From assembly GCF_008271745.1 (NCBI RefSeq), contig NZ_VKKZ01000026.1, forward strand, positions 124,001-188,000: a stretch of DNA of 64,000 nt, given 5' to 3'. The notes under the pieces are model-generated. The model had not been told where the DNA came from. It saw only the letters and a list, made by a program, of their open reading frames with translations, and did no database searches. Both the position numbers and the translations under genes were made by a program. Position 1 is the first letter of the stretch. The number at the start of each line of letters is the position of its first letter. Of the stretch, positions 17,930 through 28,473 are shown piece after piece. Origin of the DNA: Rufibacter glacialis. Its GTDB lineage: Bacteria; Bacteroidota; Bacteroidia; Cytophagales; Hymenobacteraceae.

Positions 17930-18961
17930 CTACGGCTGGGCTTTTTCCAGTTTTGCTTTGTTCAGAAGCTCTTGCCTCACTAGTTGGCCCGAAGGACTGA
18001 TGTCGGCGGCCGTCCACTGGCCATTGACGCTGGCGCCGGGCCTCAAAGCTGATGCGGCTTCGTCTTTGTCCGCGACCGACCAGTTGCACCAGGAAATCTG
18101 ATGTTGGTCCAGGAACTCCCACCATAACTTGCTTTCCGCTGCGTCTACCTTGCCGTTCCCGTCGGCGGCGCAGGTGCCAAACTCAGTCACGAACAGGGCG
18201 GCGCCCTTGTTGATGGCTTTGGTGGCAATGGTGCGCAGTTCCTGTTTGTGGGTGGCCGCGTAGTAATGGAGGGTGTAGGCAATGTTGGGCTGCCGGATGG
18301 GGTTGTCAGCGGCCTCGTCTACCCGCTGTGACCACATTCTGGTGCCGCAGACAATGAGGTTGTCCGGGTCGTGTTTCCTGATTTCCTGAATAATGGCTTC
18401 GTGGTAGGGTTTTATCTGGATTGCCCAATCAGCGTTCTCCAGGGGTTCATTGTAGGGTTCATAAATCACGTTGGGGTACTGGCCAAAGCGTTGGGCCATC
18501 TCCCCGAAGAACGCCCGGGCTTGTGCTATGTGCTTGTGCGCCTCGTGGTCATGCCAGTCAATGATCACGTAGATGCCTTCTTTCAGGGCGGCTTCCACCA
18601 CCGCAATGACTTTCTGTTTCTCCACCTCCGGGTTCTGCCGGTAGCCGCCGTGATCTACCGCCAGAGCCGCCCTGATCACCGTCACCTGCCAGTCGTCTTT
18701 GAGCCATTTCACCGCCGCCGGGTTGTAGAAGCCGCCCTGCCACTGGCTCCAGAAGAGCGACATGCCCCGCAACTGTACCGCTTTCCCGGTTTGGTCTACC
18801 ACCCGAGGGCCCACAATGCTCAACTTACCGTATTTTTCCACCGGAGTCTGCGCCCGGGTGGGTTTGTCGGGTTTTTCAGATTCGGTACTCTTGCAACCCA
18901 GCCCCAGCGACACCACCAGAAGCATCACCCCGAATAAATAAGAACGCGACACTGATTTCAT
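17930..18961 (-). CDS. GH5 endo-beta-1,4-glucanase (cellulase) lipoprotein
   Basis: About 343 residues from the ATG at 18961, which gives a lipoprotein signal (SYLFGVMLLVVSLGLGC, lipidated Cys at about 23); the frame continues upstream without support. The catalytic domain is of the GH5_2 cellulase type: GKAVQLRGMSLFWSQW, YVIIDWHDH, the acid/base Glu in IYEPYNEPLE (about E172), YTLHYYAATH and the nucleophile Glu in FVTEFGTC (about E260), with SWCNWS near the end. It would cut cellulose or other beta-1,4-glucans at the cell surface or in the periplasm. It lies downstream of a GH3 beta-glucosidase on the same strand, 324 bases apart with a hairpin between, so it may have its own promoter. Confidence 0.9.
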   Translation of the reverse strand: MKSVSRSYLFGVMLLVVSLGLGCKSTESEKPDKPTRAQTPVEKYGKLSIVGPRVVDQTGKAVQLRGMSLFWSQWQGGFYNPAAVKWLKDDWQVTVIRAALAVDHGGYRQNPEVEKQKVIAVVEAALKEGIYVIIDWHDHEAHKHIAQARAFFGEMAQRFGQYPNVIYEPYNEPLENADWAIQIKPYHEAIIQEIRKHDPDNLIVCGTRMWSQRVDEAADNPIRQPNIAYTLHYYAATHKQELRTIATKAINKGAALFVTEFGTCAADGNGKVDAAESKLWWEFLDQHQISWCNWSVADKDEAASALRPGASVNGQWTAADISPSGQLVRQELLNKAKLEKAQP

Positions 18962-19218
18962 AAGGTGATCCAGGTTAGAATAAAAAAGCTGTAAGAACTG
19001 AAGCCGGGCAGGTGCGCTCTCAGGGCGATTCTTGAAAATAAACCCTAAAATAGGCATGGCACTAGCTCGGATTGCCGGCAGTGCCGATTCCTTCACCAGA
19101 CCCAACCTCTGGTTCAAGTTTTCAACTTGGACCTGGAATATCCGGAAGTTGGAAACTTCCGTAAGGCGATAGCCTTCCATCGGGTTTGGCAGATGGCATT
19201 TCAGGTGGAAATGCACCA

Positions 19219-19272
19219 AAGCTTCCCGTTTCAGGCGGGTTTGGTAAAAAAAGGGCCTAAAACGGGAAGCTT
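19219..19272. repeat. Perfect 13-bp stem hairpin of the recurrent intergenic type
   Basis: AAGCTTCCCGTTT (19219-19231) pairs perfectly with AAACGGGAAGCTT (19260-19272) around a 28-base loop containing GGCGGG, TTTGGTAAAAAAA and GGGCC. It lies 14 bases beyond the GH3 stop on the minus strand and may act as its terminator, but there is no T run. It resembles other window hairpins with GTTT-AGGC / GCCT-AAAC arms. Confidence 0.65.
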
Positions 19273-19285
19273 GCCTAAGTACCGG

Positions 19286-21595
19286 TTACTGCAAGGTGAT
19301 CACGGTTTTCTGGTCGCCTACCATCAGGTCAAAGGCCCCGGGTTCCGTCACCCATTTGCCGGCCTCGTTCACGAAGGCCAGGTCTTGGGCGGTGAGGGTG
19401 AACCGCACTTCCTTCTCTTCGCCGGGCTGCAGGGTTACCTTGGAGAAGGCGCGCAGGCGGCGGGCGCTGGGGGTAATGCTGGCGAACTGGTCATGGCTGT
19501 ACAATTCCACAGCCTTCTTGCCTGCCTTGCTGCCGGTGTTTTTCACCCGCACGGTTACCTGCAATTGGTCATTGGTGGTGAAGGTGGGTTTGTTCACGCG
19601 CAGGTCAGAGAACGCGAAGGTGGTGTAGCTTAGGCCGTGTCCGAACATCCACTGCGGGTTGAAGCCCCGGTTGCCGGCCGCGTTCGGAATATCTTCCCGG
19701 ATGATCTCCGTGCCTTTGTGGTCATAGGTGAGCACATCACCAGAGAAACGGGGGTAGGTGAAGGGCAGCACCCCGTCTGGGTTATAATCCCCGAACAGCA
19801 CATCGGCAATGGCCGCCGCGCCAAAGGTAGCCGGGCGGTAAGCCAACAGAATGGCATCCGCCAGCGGCTCCACCGCCGACAGGGTCCGGGGCCGGCCTTC
19901 CAGCAGTACGATGATCACGGGTTTTCCGGTTTCTTTAGCGGCTCTCACCAGGGCCAGCTGGTTTTCCTCCAGGTCCAGGTCATCAATCACGCCCGGGCTC
20001 TCGGCGTAGGCTTTCTCCCCCAGGCAAAGCACAATGGCCTGTGCCTGGGCGGCGTCTTTCTTCAGTTGGGCTACGTTATAATTGGCCGCGTTGGTGAAAT
20101 CTGCCACGGAGCGGGAAAATACGCGGTCTTGCCCAATCTCGGCCGCCAGGCCCTGAAGCACCGTCTTGGCTTTGGCGGGATATTGCTTCTCATCGGTGCC
20201 CTGCCAGATATACGACCAACTGCCGTGCAGCGCGGCCAAGGTGTTGGCGGTGGGACCGGCCACCAGTATTTTGGTGGTCTTGCGCAGCGGCAGCACGTTC
20301 CTGTCGTTCTTGAGCAGGGTCAGGCTTTCCAGCGCTGCCTGTAAGGAAACCTGGTCGAAGGCGGGCTGATGGATGGTGCTTTTCAGGGCGGCTTTGGGTC
20401 TGACCTGCTCAAACAAACCCAATTTCTTTTTCAGGGCCAGAATCCGGCGCACCGAGAGGTTAAGGCGTTCCTCCGTGATGGTACCCTCTTTCACCAGGGC
20501 CACCAAATGGTCATAGAACGAAAGATCAGTGGGCACCATGCTCATGTCCAGGCCGGCTTCAACGGCCTGGCGCACAGCTTCCTTGGGCGTGGCGGCCGTT
20601 TTGTGGCGGGTGTGCAACCGGATCACGTCTTCCCAGTCAGACACGGCCACGCCCTCAAAGCCCAGTTCGTTGCGCAGAATCTGCGTCAGGTAGTACTTGC
20701 TGCCGTGCACGGGAATTCCATTGATCTCGCCGGAGTTGATCATGACCGTAGAAGCGCCGGCTTCCACCGCGGCCTTGAACGGCGGCAGGAAGATCTCGCG
20801 CATCATCTGCTCCGGAATATAGGAGGGCGTGCGGTCTTTGCCCGTTGACGGGTACGAATAGCCTAAAAAGTGTTTCATGCAGGAGGCCACCGTGAAGTCC
20901 GGGCCCTTGCCGTTCTGCTCATAGCCCCTGATGGCGGCGGCGCCCATGGTCTTCACCACGAACACGTCTTCGCCGAAGGTTTCCTCAAAGCGCGGCCAAA
21001 GCGGCTGACGGCCCACATCCAACACCGGGTCAAAGTTCCATGGAATGCCCGAGGCTCTGGTTTCCAGGGCTGTGATCTGGGCCAGGCGGTTTACCAGCTC
21101 AGGGTTGCGGGTGGCGGCCATGCCGATGTTGTGGGGATACAGGGTGGTACCGGCCAGGTAGTTGGCGCCGTGGATGGCATCAATGCCGTAGATCACCGGG
21201 ATTTTCAGCCGGGTTTTCTCCGTCATGTCATGAATAGCGTTCAGAACCTGGTGCCACTCGTCAATGGTATACGCCCGGTTGCGCACGTTCAGTATGGAGC
21301 CCACGTGGTAGTTGGCCAGTACCTTACGCAGCTTGGCCGTGTCTACGGTGGCGACCTCGTTGTCTTTCAGGATCAGGTCTATGGTGAGCTGGGTCATTTG
21401 GCCTACTTTTTCCTCCACGGTCATCCTGGAGAGCAAATCCTCAATTTGCTGGTCGCGGCGGGGTTGGGTAGCCGGAGCGGGGCTGGTAGCGGTAGCCAGG
21501 GCGCCTTCTGGTGCGGCAGACTGCCCTGTTTGGGTAGAACTGCAGGCCTGCAGCCCCAGGGCGAACGCCAGGGCCAGTGGGGTGATGTATCTCAT
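19286..21595 (-). CDS. bglX: GH3 beta-glucosidase (BglX-type) lipoprotein
   Basis: A 769-residue glycoside hydrolase family 3 enzyme with a lipoprotein signal (MRYITPLALAFALGLQACSS, Cys18). Domain order is the GH3 N-terminal TIM barrel (about residues 45-385), with KIPVIYGIDAIHGANYLAGTT and the nucleophile Asp in VAVSDWEDV (D320), then the GH3 C-terminal domain (about 415-640; ILVAGPTANTL, IVLCLGEKAYAESPG) and a fibronectin type III-like domain at the end (VRVKNTGSKAGKKAVELY). It releases glucose from cello-oligosaccharides or similar beta-glucosides in the periplasm. It is divergent from the hybrid two-component regulator gene at 22198, which probably controls it. The symbol is by family resemblance. 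Confidence 0.92.
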   Translation of the reverse strand: MRYITPLALAFALGLQACSSTQTGQSAAPEGALATATSPAPATQPRRDQQIEDLLSRMTVEEKVGQMTQLTIDLILKDNEVATVDTAKLRKVLANYHVGSILNVRNRAYTIDEWHQVLNAIHDMTEKTRLKIPVIYGIDAIHGANYLAGTTLYPHNIGMAATRNPELVNRLAQITALETRASGIPWNFDPVLDVGRQPLWPRFEETFGEDVFVVKTMGAAAIRGYEQNGKGPDFTVASCMKHFLGYSYPSTGKDRTPSYIPEQMMREIFLPPFKAAVEAGASTVMINSGEINGIPVHGSKYYLTQILRNELGFEGVAVSDWEDVIRLHTRHKTAATPKEAVRQAVEAGLDMSMVPTDLSFYDHLVALVKEGTITEERLNLSVRRILALKKKLGLFEQVRPKAALKSTIHQPAFDQVSLQAALESLTLLKNDRNVLPLRKTTKILVAGPTANTLAALHGSWSYIWQGTDEKQYPAKAKTVLQGLAAEIGQDRVFSRSVADFTNAANYNVAQLKKDAAQAQAIVLCLGEKAYAESPGVIDDLDLEENQLALVRAAKETGKPVIIVLLEGRPRTLSAVEPLADAILLAYRPATFGAAAIADVLFGDYNPDGVLPFTYPRFSGDVLTYDHKGTEIIREDIPNAAGNRGFNPQWMFGHGLSYTTFAFSDLRVNKPTFTTNDQLQVTVRVKNTGSKAGKKAVELYSHDQFASITPSARRLRAFSKVTLQPGEEKEVRFTLTAQDLAFVNEAGKWVTEPGAFDLMVGDQKTVITLQ

Positions 21596-22197
21596 GGTGG
21601 TGGTTGGTTTTTTCTAAGACATCGCGCCCGTTTATAAGTAACATAGCACAGGGGCTCTACAAGTATAAAACATCTTTTTGAGTAGAAACCCAGCCAGGAG
21701 TCGTGCTTAACAAATGCACCACCAAAAGGAAACATTTGATCCTTCGGCCACACGGCCCTAGCCCATATATTTGAAAAACCTGTTTAGGTGGCCTTTTATC
21801 AAAAAGACCCTCTTTTCGGCTGGGCTTCCTCTTTCAATGGGGGGGTAGTGACAGAGGCGGTTTCTCTGGAGGCACCAGTGACGGAAGGGGGTGAACGCCT
21901 GAACGCTGTTTTTTGGCTTGTTTTGAGAATACTTACCTGAAACCTCTGCTTCGGCCCCTCTGGGCACAGGATCATCTGAAATATAGGGCAAGAGGCTGTC
22001 ATGTTAACCAGAAGTTTCCGCCGCTTTTAAGAGGGGAATTGATTTCGGGCTGCTTTTCTGAAAATGGCCTTGAAACGGAAGCATTTTCATTTTGCAGGCC
22101 GCGTTGTCAAGTATGTCCAAATAAAGTGATAATTTAATGGCAGAACCGGACGTGGTATCGGTTTTACAACAGGATTTCCGGGCAAGATCAGATAGGT
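21596..22197. other. Divergent intergenic region between bglX and the hybrid sensor gene
   Basis: 602 bases without a credible gene. A copy of the recurrent intergenic pattern is present at 22047-22078 (GGGCTGCTTTTCTGAAAATGGCCTTGAAACGG), about 120 bases before the sensor start. A G7 run occurs near 21840. Promoters for both genes must lie here, but I could not place them. Confidence 0.4.
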
Positions 22198-25100
22198 ATG
22201 GGAGTTAGAAAAGGCATAATAGTGGTGTTGCTGGTGCTGGGGGTTCTGCCGCTGGCGCTGGCGCAGGTGCCTACGCAGTTCAGGTTCTCGCTCATAGACA
22301 TAGACCAGGGGCTTTCCAGCAACCAGGTCAAATGCTTCCTGAAAGACAGCCGGGGCTATCTGTGGGTAGGCACCATGGCCGGGGGGCTCAACCGTTACGA
22401 CGGCTACAAACTCAAAGTGTACAAGTACCGGTCAGATGACACCACTTCGCTCATCAGCAATGATGTCACCCGGCTTCTGGAAGCGCCCGACGGCAAGATC
22501 TGGGTGCAGACCTTGCAGGGAGGCTGCGTGTTTGACCCGGTCACCGGGAAATTCCAACGCAACCTACGCGAGTTCTATAAAACATATCATCTGCCCGCTA
22601 ACGCTGCCATTGAAGACATCCTGAAAGACTGCCACGGAGACTTCTGGTTTGCCCTGGCTGGCCAGGGACTCTTTAAATACCAGGTTAAAAACCGGAAAAC
22701 CATTCCTTTGCAGCACGCCTTCTCGGCGAAGGGCAGCCTCAGCACCAATGATATCTCGGGGTTGGGCCAGACCAGCCAGGGCCACATCTGGGTGGTGCAC
22801 AAAAACGGCATCCTGGAGAAACTGGACGGCCAGACGCTGAAAGTGGTGGAGCGGCAAGAAGAGATGTACCGCCATTACAGCCAGGAAACCCTGGACTACG
22901 CGGTAACGGTAGACTCCGCTGATGACCTTTGGCTCTACGTGCGCGAAAAAGAGGGAGGCGTCTATTTCTATAGCAGCAAAGCCAAAACCCTGCGGCATTT
23001 CCACAAATCCTCACCCGGGCTGCAACTGAGCAATAACGTGATCAGGGGAATTGTGGAAGCCGAGCCGGGCCAGTTGTGGATAGGCGCGGACCACGGCGGC
23101 ATCAACGTCATTGACAAGAAATCGCTCACGGTGCGCTATATCAGGCACAACGAAGAGGTAGCGAAAAGCCTGGCCCATAACAGCATCAACACGCTCTACA
23201 AAGACAACGAGGGCATTGTGTGGGTAGGCACCTTCAAGAAAGGCATCAACTATTACCACAAGAACCTGGTGCGGTTCCCGCTGGTGAGGCACCAACCCTC
23301 TTTGCCGGGCAGCCTGCCTTTTGATGATATCAACGCCTTCGCCGAAGACGGGAAAGGCAACCTCTGGATAGGCACCAACGGCGAGGGCCTGCTGTACCTG
23401 GACCGGGCCACGGGAAAATACACCCGGTACCGGCACAACCCGGCAGGTGCCAACAGCCTGGCCAATGATGTGGTGGTGAGCCTGCTCCTGGACCGGCACC
23501 AGAACCTGTGGGTGGGCACCTACCTGGGCGGGCTTTCCCGGTTCAACGGCCAAACGTTCACCCACTACAAAAATGAGCCGGGCAACCCCAGAAGCCTGTC
23601 AGACAACAGTGTCTGGGAACTGTATGAAGACACCCAGGGCCATATCTGGGTGGGTACCCTGCGGGGTGGCCTGGAACTCTTTGACCCAGCGCAGAACGGG
23701 TTCATCCATTCCAGCGTGGGCACGGGCAAATTCCCTATCCACTGTGATTACATCTCTTCCATCACCCAAGACCGCCACGGCAACCTGTGGGTAGGCGGCG
23801 GGTATGGCATTGACGTGTTCCACAAGGAAACCGGCAAGAGCAGCTATTTCTCCCATGATCCCCGAAACCCCCGGAGCCTGATCAGCAACAACATCACCTA
23901 CATCCACAGAGACAGCCGGAACAGAATCTGGATAGGCACCACTGAAGGGCTGGACCTGTACCAGGAGAAGGGCAACACCTTTACCCATTTCACGGTCAAA
24001 GACGGGCTGCCCAACAACACCATAACCACCATTCTGGAAGATAAGAACGGCCAGTTGTGGGTGAGCACGCACAACGGCATCGCGCAACTCACGGTGCAGC
24101 AAAAAGGCGGGAAGTATAGCTACCATTTCAGGAACTTTGATGAACAGGACGGCCTGCAGGGCAAAGCCTTCAACGAGAACGCCGCCCTGAGAACCCGCCG
24201 CGGCGAGCTTATCTTTGGCGGCGCGAACGGGTTCAACCTCTTCCGGCCAGAGCAGATCAGGAAAAACCAGGCGGCTCCCCGGGTGGTGTTCACCGATTTC
24301 CAGCTCTTCAACCAATCACTGGAAGCGGGCCAACCCGTAAACGGAAGGGTGATTCTAGCCAAAGCCGTCTCTGACACTGATCAGATCACGCTGGAGCATG
24401 ATGAGAACGCTTTCTCGCTGGAATTTGCCGCCCTCAACTTTCTGCACCCCGAGAAAAACCAGTACCGCTATAGGTTAGAGGGCTTTGACAAAGAATGGCA
24501 TACCGTAACCGATAACAACCGGAAAATCACCTACACCAACTTGGACCCGGGCACCTATGTGTTCAACGTGATGGCTTCTAACAATGACGGCGTCTGGACA
24601 CCCACCGCCACGCGCCTCACCATCACCGTACTGGCGCCTTTCTGGCAAACCCCGCTGGCGTTTGGGCTGTATGTGGTGCTGGCGATTATTGCGCTGGTGC
24701 TGATAAGGCGCGTGGAATTGCGCAGGACGACGGCCCGGTTTGAGCTGGAGCAGGAGCGGCGGCAGGCGCACCAGCTGCATGAGCTGGATCTGCTCAAGAT
24801 CAAGTTCTTTACCAACATCAGCCACGAGTTCAGAACGCCGCTTACCTTGATTCTGGCCCCGCTGGAGAAACTGCTCAAAGGAACAGAGGACCCCGGGCAG
24901 CGCCAGCAGTTCCAGATGATCCAGAAGAACGCCAAACGCCTCCTGCACATGGTCAACCAGTTGCTGGACTTCAAGAAAATGGACCTGGAAGACATGCGGC
25001 TCTCGCCCACCCGGGGAGAGGTGGTGGCGTTTGTGCAGGAAACGGTGCACTCATTTGCCAACTTGTCAGACACCAAAGGCATTGCCCTGAACTTTTCAGC

Positions 25101-26364
25101 GAGCGTGAAAGAACTCACCGTGTACTTTGACCATGACAAACTGGAGAAGATCCTGTTCAACCTGCTGTCCAATGCCTTCAAGTTCACGCCGCCGCAGGGC
25201 CAGATCCACGTAGAGCTCCATGGCCATACCTCTGACTCCTCGTCAGAAGGCATCATGATTCTGGAGCTGAAGGTGCGCGACACCGGCATCGGTATTGCCA
25301 AAGAGAACCATAAAAAGATCTTCGACCGGTTCTTCCGGGACACTGTGCCCGCGCACCTCATGAACCAGGGCAGCGGCATTGGCCTGGCCTTGGTGCAGGA
25401 GTTCGTGCACCTGCACGGGGGTGTCATCACCGTAGATAGTGCCCCCGGGTCCGGGAGTTGCTTTACGGTGACGATCCCGGTGAAGGAATCCGTGGAAAAA
25501 GCGCCCGAAACCATCCTCTCCGCTCCTTACGAACCCGCCGAGGAACCTGCTTCACCCGCGGATCGGCGGCGCCTGGCGTTCCCAGAGCCCAAGCCCGTGG
25601 TGCTGGTAGCCGAGGACAACGAAGACTTCCGGTTCTTCCTCAAAGACAGCCTGAGCCCGCACTTCCATATTCTGGAGGCCCAGGATGGCAAAGAAGGCTG
25701 GCAGAAGGCGCTGGCGTATCTGCCAGACCTGATTGTGAGCGACCTCATGATGCCCGTGGTAGACGGTATGGAGTTCTGCCAGAAAATCAAGGGAGACCCC
25801 CGTACCTCGCAGATCCCGTTTGTGCTGCTCACGGCCCACACCTCAGATGAAAAGAAACTGAAGGGCTTAGACATAGGCGCCAATGATTACCTCACCAAGC
25901 CTTTCCACTTTGACATGCTGCTGTCCAGAATCAGAAACCTGATCGCGCAGCGCGAGCTTCTGCAGAAGGTGTTTGAGAAGAAGATCAGCGTGCAGGCCAG
26001 CCAGAACGAGATCGTGTCTCTGGATGATAAACTCATCAGGAAGGCGATCCAGTACGTGGAAGACCACCTGAGCAACCCAGACCTGTCTGTGGAGGAGATG
26101 AGCCGGGAACTGGGCGTGAGCCGGGTGCACCTGTACAAGAAGATGGTGGCCATCACGGGGCAGTCGCCGGTAGAGTTCATCCGGAAGATACGCTTGCAGC
26201 ATGCAACCCAGTTTCTGGAAAAGAGCCAGTTAACAGTGGCCGAGGTCGCCTACAAGGTAGGGTTCAACAACCGGAAATACTTCACCAAGTACTTCAAGGA
26301 AGAGTACCACATCCTGCCCTCGCAGTACGCGGAAAGCCGGCAGGCGGCCAAGCCCGATGCCTAA
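22198..26364 (+). CDS. Hybrid two-component system sensor/regulator (HTCS)
   Basis: A 1388-residue one-protein signalling system. After a signal peptide (about 1-23) come ten or more Reg_prop beta-propeller repeats (LWVGTMAGGLNRYDG, LWIGADHGGINVI, LWIGTNGEGLLYLD, IWVGTLRGGLELFD and others) to about residue 690. Next are a Y_Y_Y domain (about 745-815) and one membrane helix (about 820-838). The kinase follows: HisKA with phospho-His in NISHEFRTPL (H876), HATPase (NLLSNAFKFTP, DTGIGIA, GSGIGLAL). A receiver with Asp in IVSDLMMP (D1182) and a C-terminal AraC-type HTH complete it. In Bacteroidota, HTCS proteins sense oligosaccharides in the periplasm and switch on adjacent polysaccharide genes. 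Flanked by GH3, GH5 and GH9, this one should sense a beta-glucan-derived sugar. Confidence 0.96.
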   Translation: MGVRKGIIVVLLVLGVLPLALAQVPTQFRFSLIDIDQGLSSNQVKCFLKDSRGYLWVGTMAGGLNRYDGYKLKVYKYRSDDTTSLISNDVTRLLEAPDGKIWVQTLQGGCVFDPVTGKFQRNLREFYKTYHLPANAAIEDILKDCHGDFWFALAGQGLFKYQVKNRKTIPLQHAFSAKGSLSTNDISGLGQTSQGHIWVVHKNGILEKLDGQTLKVVERQEEMYRHYSQETLDYAVTVDSADDLWLYVREKEGGVYFYSSKAKTLRHFHKSSPGLQLSNNVIRGIVEAEPGQLWIGADHGGINVIDKKSLTVRYIRHNEEVAKSLAHNSINTLYKDNEGIVWVGTFKKGINYYHKNLVRFPLVRHQPSLPGSLPFDDINAFAEDGKGNLWIGTNGEGLLYLDRATGKYTRYRHNPAGANSLANDVVVSLLLDRHQNLWVGTYLGGLSRFNGQTFTHYKNEPGNPRSLSDNSVWELYEDTQGHIWVGTLRGGLELFDPAQNGFIHSSVGTGKFPIHCDYISSITQDRHGNLWVGGGYGIDVFHKETGKSSYFSHDPRNPRSLISNNITYIHRDSRNRIWIGTTEGLDLYQEKGNTFTHFTVKDGLPNNTITTILEDKNGQLWVSTHNGIAQLTVQQKGGKYSYHFRNFDEQDGLQGKAFNENAALRTRRGELIFGGANGFNLFRPEQIRKNQAAPRVVFTDFQLFNQSLEAGQPVNGRVILAKAVSDTDQITLEHDENAFSLEFAALNFLHPEKNQYRYRLEGFDKEWHTVTDNNRKITYTNLDPGTYVFNVMASNNDGVWTPTATRLTITVLAPFWQTPLAFGLYVVLAIIALVLIRRVELRRTTARFELEQERRQAHQLHELDLLKIKFFTNISHEFRTPLTLILAPLEKLLKGTEDPGQRQQFQMIQKNAKRLLHMVNQLLDFKKMDLEDMRLSPTRGEVVAFVQETVHSFANLSDTKGIALNFSASVKELTVYFDHDKLEKILFNLLSNAFKFTPPQGQIHVELHGHTSDSSSEGIMILELKVRDTGIGIAKENHKKIFDRFFRDTVPAHLMNQGSGIGLALVQEFVHLHGGVITVDSAPGSGSCFTVTIPVKESVEKAPETILSAPYEPAEEPASPADRRRLAFPEPKPVVLVAEDNEDFRFFLKDSLSPHFHILEAQDGKEGWQKALAYLPDLIVSDLMMPVVDGMEFCQKIKGDPRTSQIPFVLLTAHTSDEKKLKGLDIGANDYLTKPFHFDMLLSRIRNLIAQRELLQKVFEKKISVQASQNEIVSLDDKLIRKAIQYVEDHLSNPDLSVEEMSRELGVSRVHLYKKMVAITGQSPVEFIRKIRLQHATQFLEKSQLTVAEVAYKVGFNNRKYFTKYFKEEYHILPSQYAESRQAAKPDA

Positions 26365-26637
26365 GCCAATCACTGGACGGACCTGCCCGTTACGCCTGCA
26401 CGTGCGGGAAACAGGAGGCCAGCAGACTCGCGGTTAACCGAAGAGGGACAGATGTGAAACATTTGGTACACCTGGGAGTGGTGGCGATTTTCTACCTTGG
26501 TTTTTTAAAAAGGAGAAAAACCGCCTTTCCTTCTAGCTGCGCCTTGCCTAGCCGGTCAAGGTCATAAGCCTATGAAAAGAAGGTGCCTTTAGAGTGATCA
26601 ATATAGTTCTGACTCCTATAACCTGACGAAAACTTAC

Positions 26638-28473
26638 ATGCCTTTCCTTGCCAAAACCCTCAGCGGAGCGCTGTTCTGCCTTTCCTTTTCCTGCGCCCTG
26701 GCGCAAACTCCGCCTAAAACGCCCAAGGCTCCGCAAGGGCAGGAGCGAATCCGGCTGAATCAGGTGGGTTTTTATCCAAACGCCGCCAAAATAGCCGTAG
26801 TGGTAGGCGACACCAAAGAAGGAAGATTCCTGCTGAAAACCGCTGACCAGGGCAAGACCGTATTCACCGGGCAACTGGCGGCTTCGCAACCCACAGAGCT
26901 TTCCAACAAACCCACCCGGGTAGCCGACTTCAGTCAGGTCAGCGCCTTGGGAACCTACGTGCTGGAGATTCCGGGGGTGGGCACTTCTTACCCCTTTGAC
27001 ATCAAGCCCCAGGTTCACCAGGCGGTGGCGGCGGCGGCCATCAAAGGCTTCTACTTCCAGCGCACCGCCGTTGATCTGCCCCAGAAGTATGCCGGTAAAT
27101 GGCATAGGCCGGCGGGGCACCCAGATGACAAGGTATTGGTGCACGCCTCGGCGGCCACACCCCAGCGCCCGGCCGGAACAGTGATCTCCGCGCCGCGCGG
27201 CTGGTATGATGCCGGGGATTACAACAAGTACATCGTGAACAGCGGCATCACCATGGGCACGCTGCTTTCTGCGTATGAAGATTTTCCGCAGTATTACAAA
27301 ACCCAACAATTGAACCTGCCAGAGAGCGGGAACCAGGTGCCCGACCTCCTGGATGAATCTCTCTGGAACCTGCGCTGGATGCTGGCCATGCAAGACCCGC
27401 ATGACGGCGGGGTGTACCACAAACTCACCAATGCGGCCTTTGACGGAATCATCATGCCAGACAAAGCCACCTCCGTCCGGTACGTGGTGCAGAAGGGAAC
27501 CGGGGCCGCCCTCAATTTCGCGGCGGTCATGGCGCAGGCCAGCCGGGTGTACAAAGGGTTTTCCAAAGAGTTTCCGGGCTTGGCTGACTCCTGCCTTACC
27601 GCCGCCACCAAAGCCTGGGCCTGGGCCCTAAAGAACCCCAATGTGGTCTACGACCAGGAGAGCCTGAACAAGAACTTCGACCCAGACGTGAGCACCGGCG
27701 CCTACGGCGACAAAGACTTCAGTGACGAGTTTATCTGGGCCGCCGCCGAGCTCTACACCACCACCCGCCAAGACACCTACTACACCGCCGTGAACATGCT
27801 GCCCGACGCCAGGATGCCGCTGCCAGGCTGGCCCCAGGTACGGCTGTTGGGCTATTACACCCTCCTGCGGCACAAAGACCAGAAAGGCGCTGCCCAGAAA
27901 GACCTGCCCGAACTAAGGAAAAGGCTTTTGCAGCTAGCCGATGGCATGGTGACCGGCGCAGCCAGCGGCGCTTACCGCACCGTGATGGGCCGCGTGAAAG
28001 AAGACTATATCTGGGGAAGTTCCTCGGTGGCAGCCAACCAGGGCATTGCGCTGGTGCAGGCTTATCAGTTGACCAACGACAAAAAATACCTGCAGGCTGC
28101 CCTCTCCAACCTGGATTATCTGCTGGGCCGCAACGCCGTGGGTTACTCTTTCCTGACCGGGTTCGGGGAAAAAGTGACCCTGCACCCGCACCACCGCCCT
28201 TCCATGGCTGATGCGGTGGCCGAGCCGGTACCGGGCCTGCTGTCGGGCGGCACCAACGCCAACGCAGACAAGCAGGACAAATGCCCCGGTTACACCGCTA
28301 CTTCCCCAGATGAAATGTACCTAGACTCTGACTGTTCCTACGCCGCCAATGAGATCGCCATCAACTGGAACGCGCCGCTCGTGTACCTGTCCGGCGCCCT
28401 GGAAGCCCTTCAGCAGCAGGCCGGCTTTGCCGCCAGGAAGGCGCCGTCTTCTCAGGCCTCGCCAGAGGAGTAA
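26638..28473 (+). CDS. GH9 endoglucanase (cellulase)
   Basis: A 611-residue secreted enzyme: signal peptide (about 1-23), an N-terminal immunoglobulin-like CelD_N domain (about 33-125; ERIRLNQVGFYPNAAKIAVV) and a GH9 alpha/alpha barrel (about 130-600). Catalytic motifs are WYDAGDYNKYIVNSG (D191 and D194, base), the HPHHRPS histidine motif and the acid Glu in AANEIAINWNAPLVY (about E572). It would attack cellulose or mixed beta-glucans. It lies 273 bases after the hybrid sensor gene on the same strand and is probably one of its targets. No carbohydrate-binding module and no T9SS tail are present; the last ~20 residues are an Ala/Ser/Pro-rich tail. Confidence 0.93.
   Translation: MPFLAKTLSGALFCLSFSCALAQTPPKTPKAPQGQERIRLNQVGFYPNAAKIAVVVGDTKEGRFLLKTADQGKTVFTGQLAASQPTELSNKPTRVADFSQVSALGTYVLEIPGVGTSYPFDIKPQVHQAVAAAAIKGFYFQRTAVDLPQKYAGKWHRPAGHPDDKVLVHASAATPQRPAGTVISAPRGWYDAGDYNKYIVNSGITMGTLLSAYEDFPQYYKTQQLNLPESGNQVPDLLDESLWNLRWMLAMQDPHDGGVYHKLTNAAFDGIIMPDKATSVRYVVQKGTGAALNFAAVMAQASRVYKGFSKEFPGLADSCLTAATKAWAWALKNPNVVYDQESLNKNFDPDVSTGAYGDKDFSDEFIWAAAELYTTTRQDTYYTAVNMLPDARMPLPGWPQVRLLGYYTLLRHKDQKGAAQKDLPELRKRLLQLADGMVTGAASGAYRTVMGRVKEDYIWGSSSVAANQGIALVQAYQLTNDKKYLQAALSNLDYLLGRNAVGYSFLTGFGEKVTLHPHHRPSMADAVAEPVPGLLSGGTNANADKQDKCPGYTATSPDEMYLDSDCSYAANEIAINWNAPLVYLSGALEALQQQAGFAARKAPSSQASPEE

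Noticed and set aside
24555-25514. Open frame of ~320 codons opposite the kinase part of the hybrid sensor
   Set aside because: Composition is Ser/Arg-rich shadow sequence; the sensor domains in the other strand are unambiguous.
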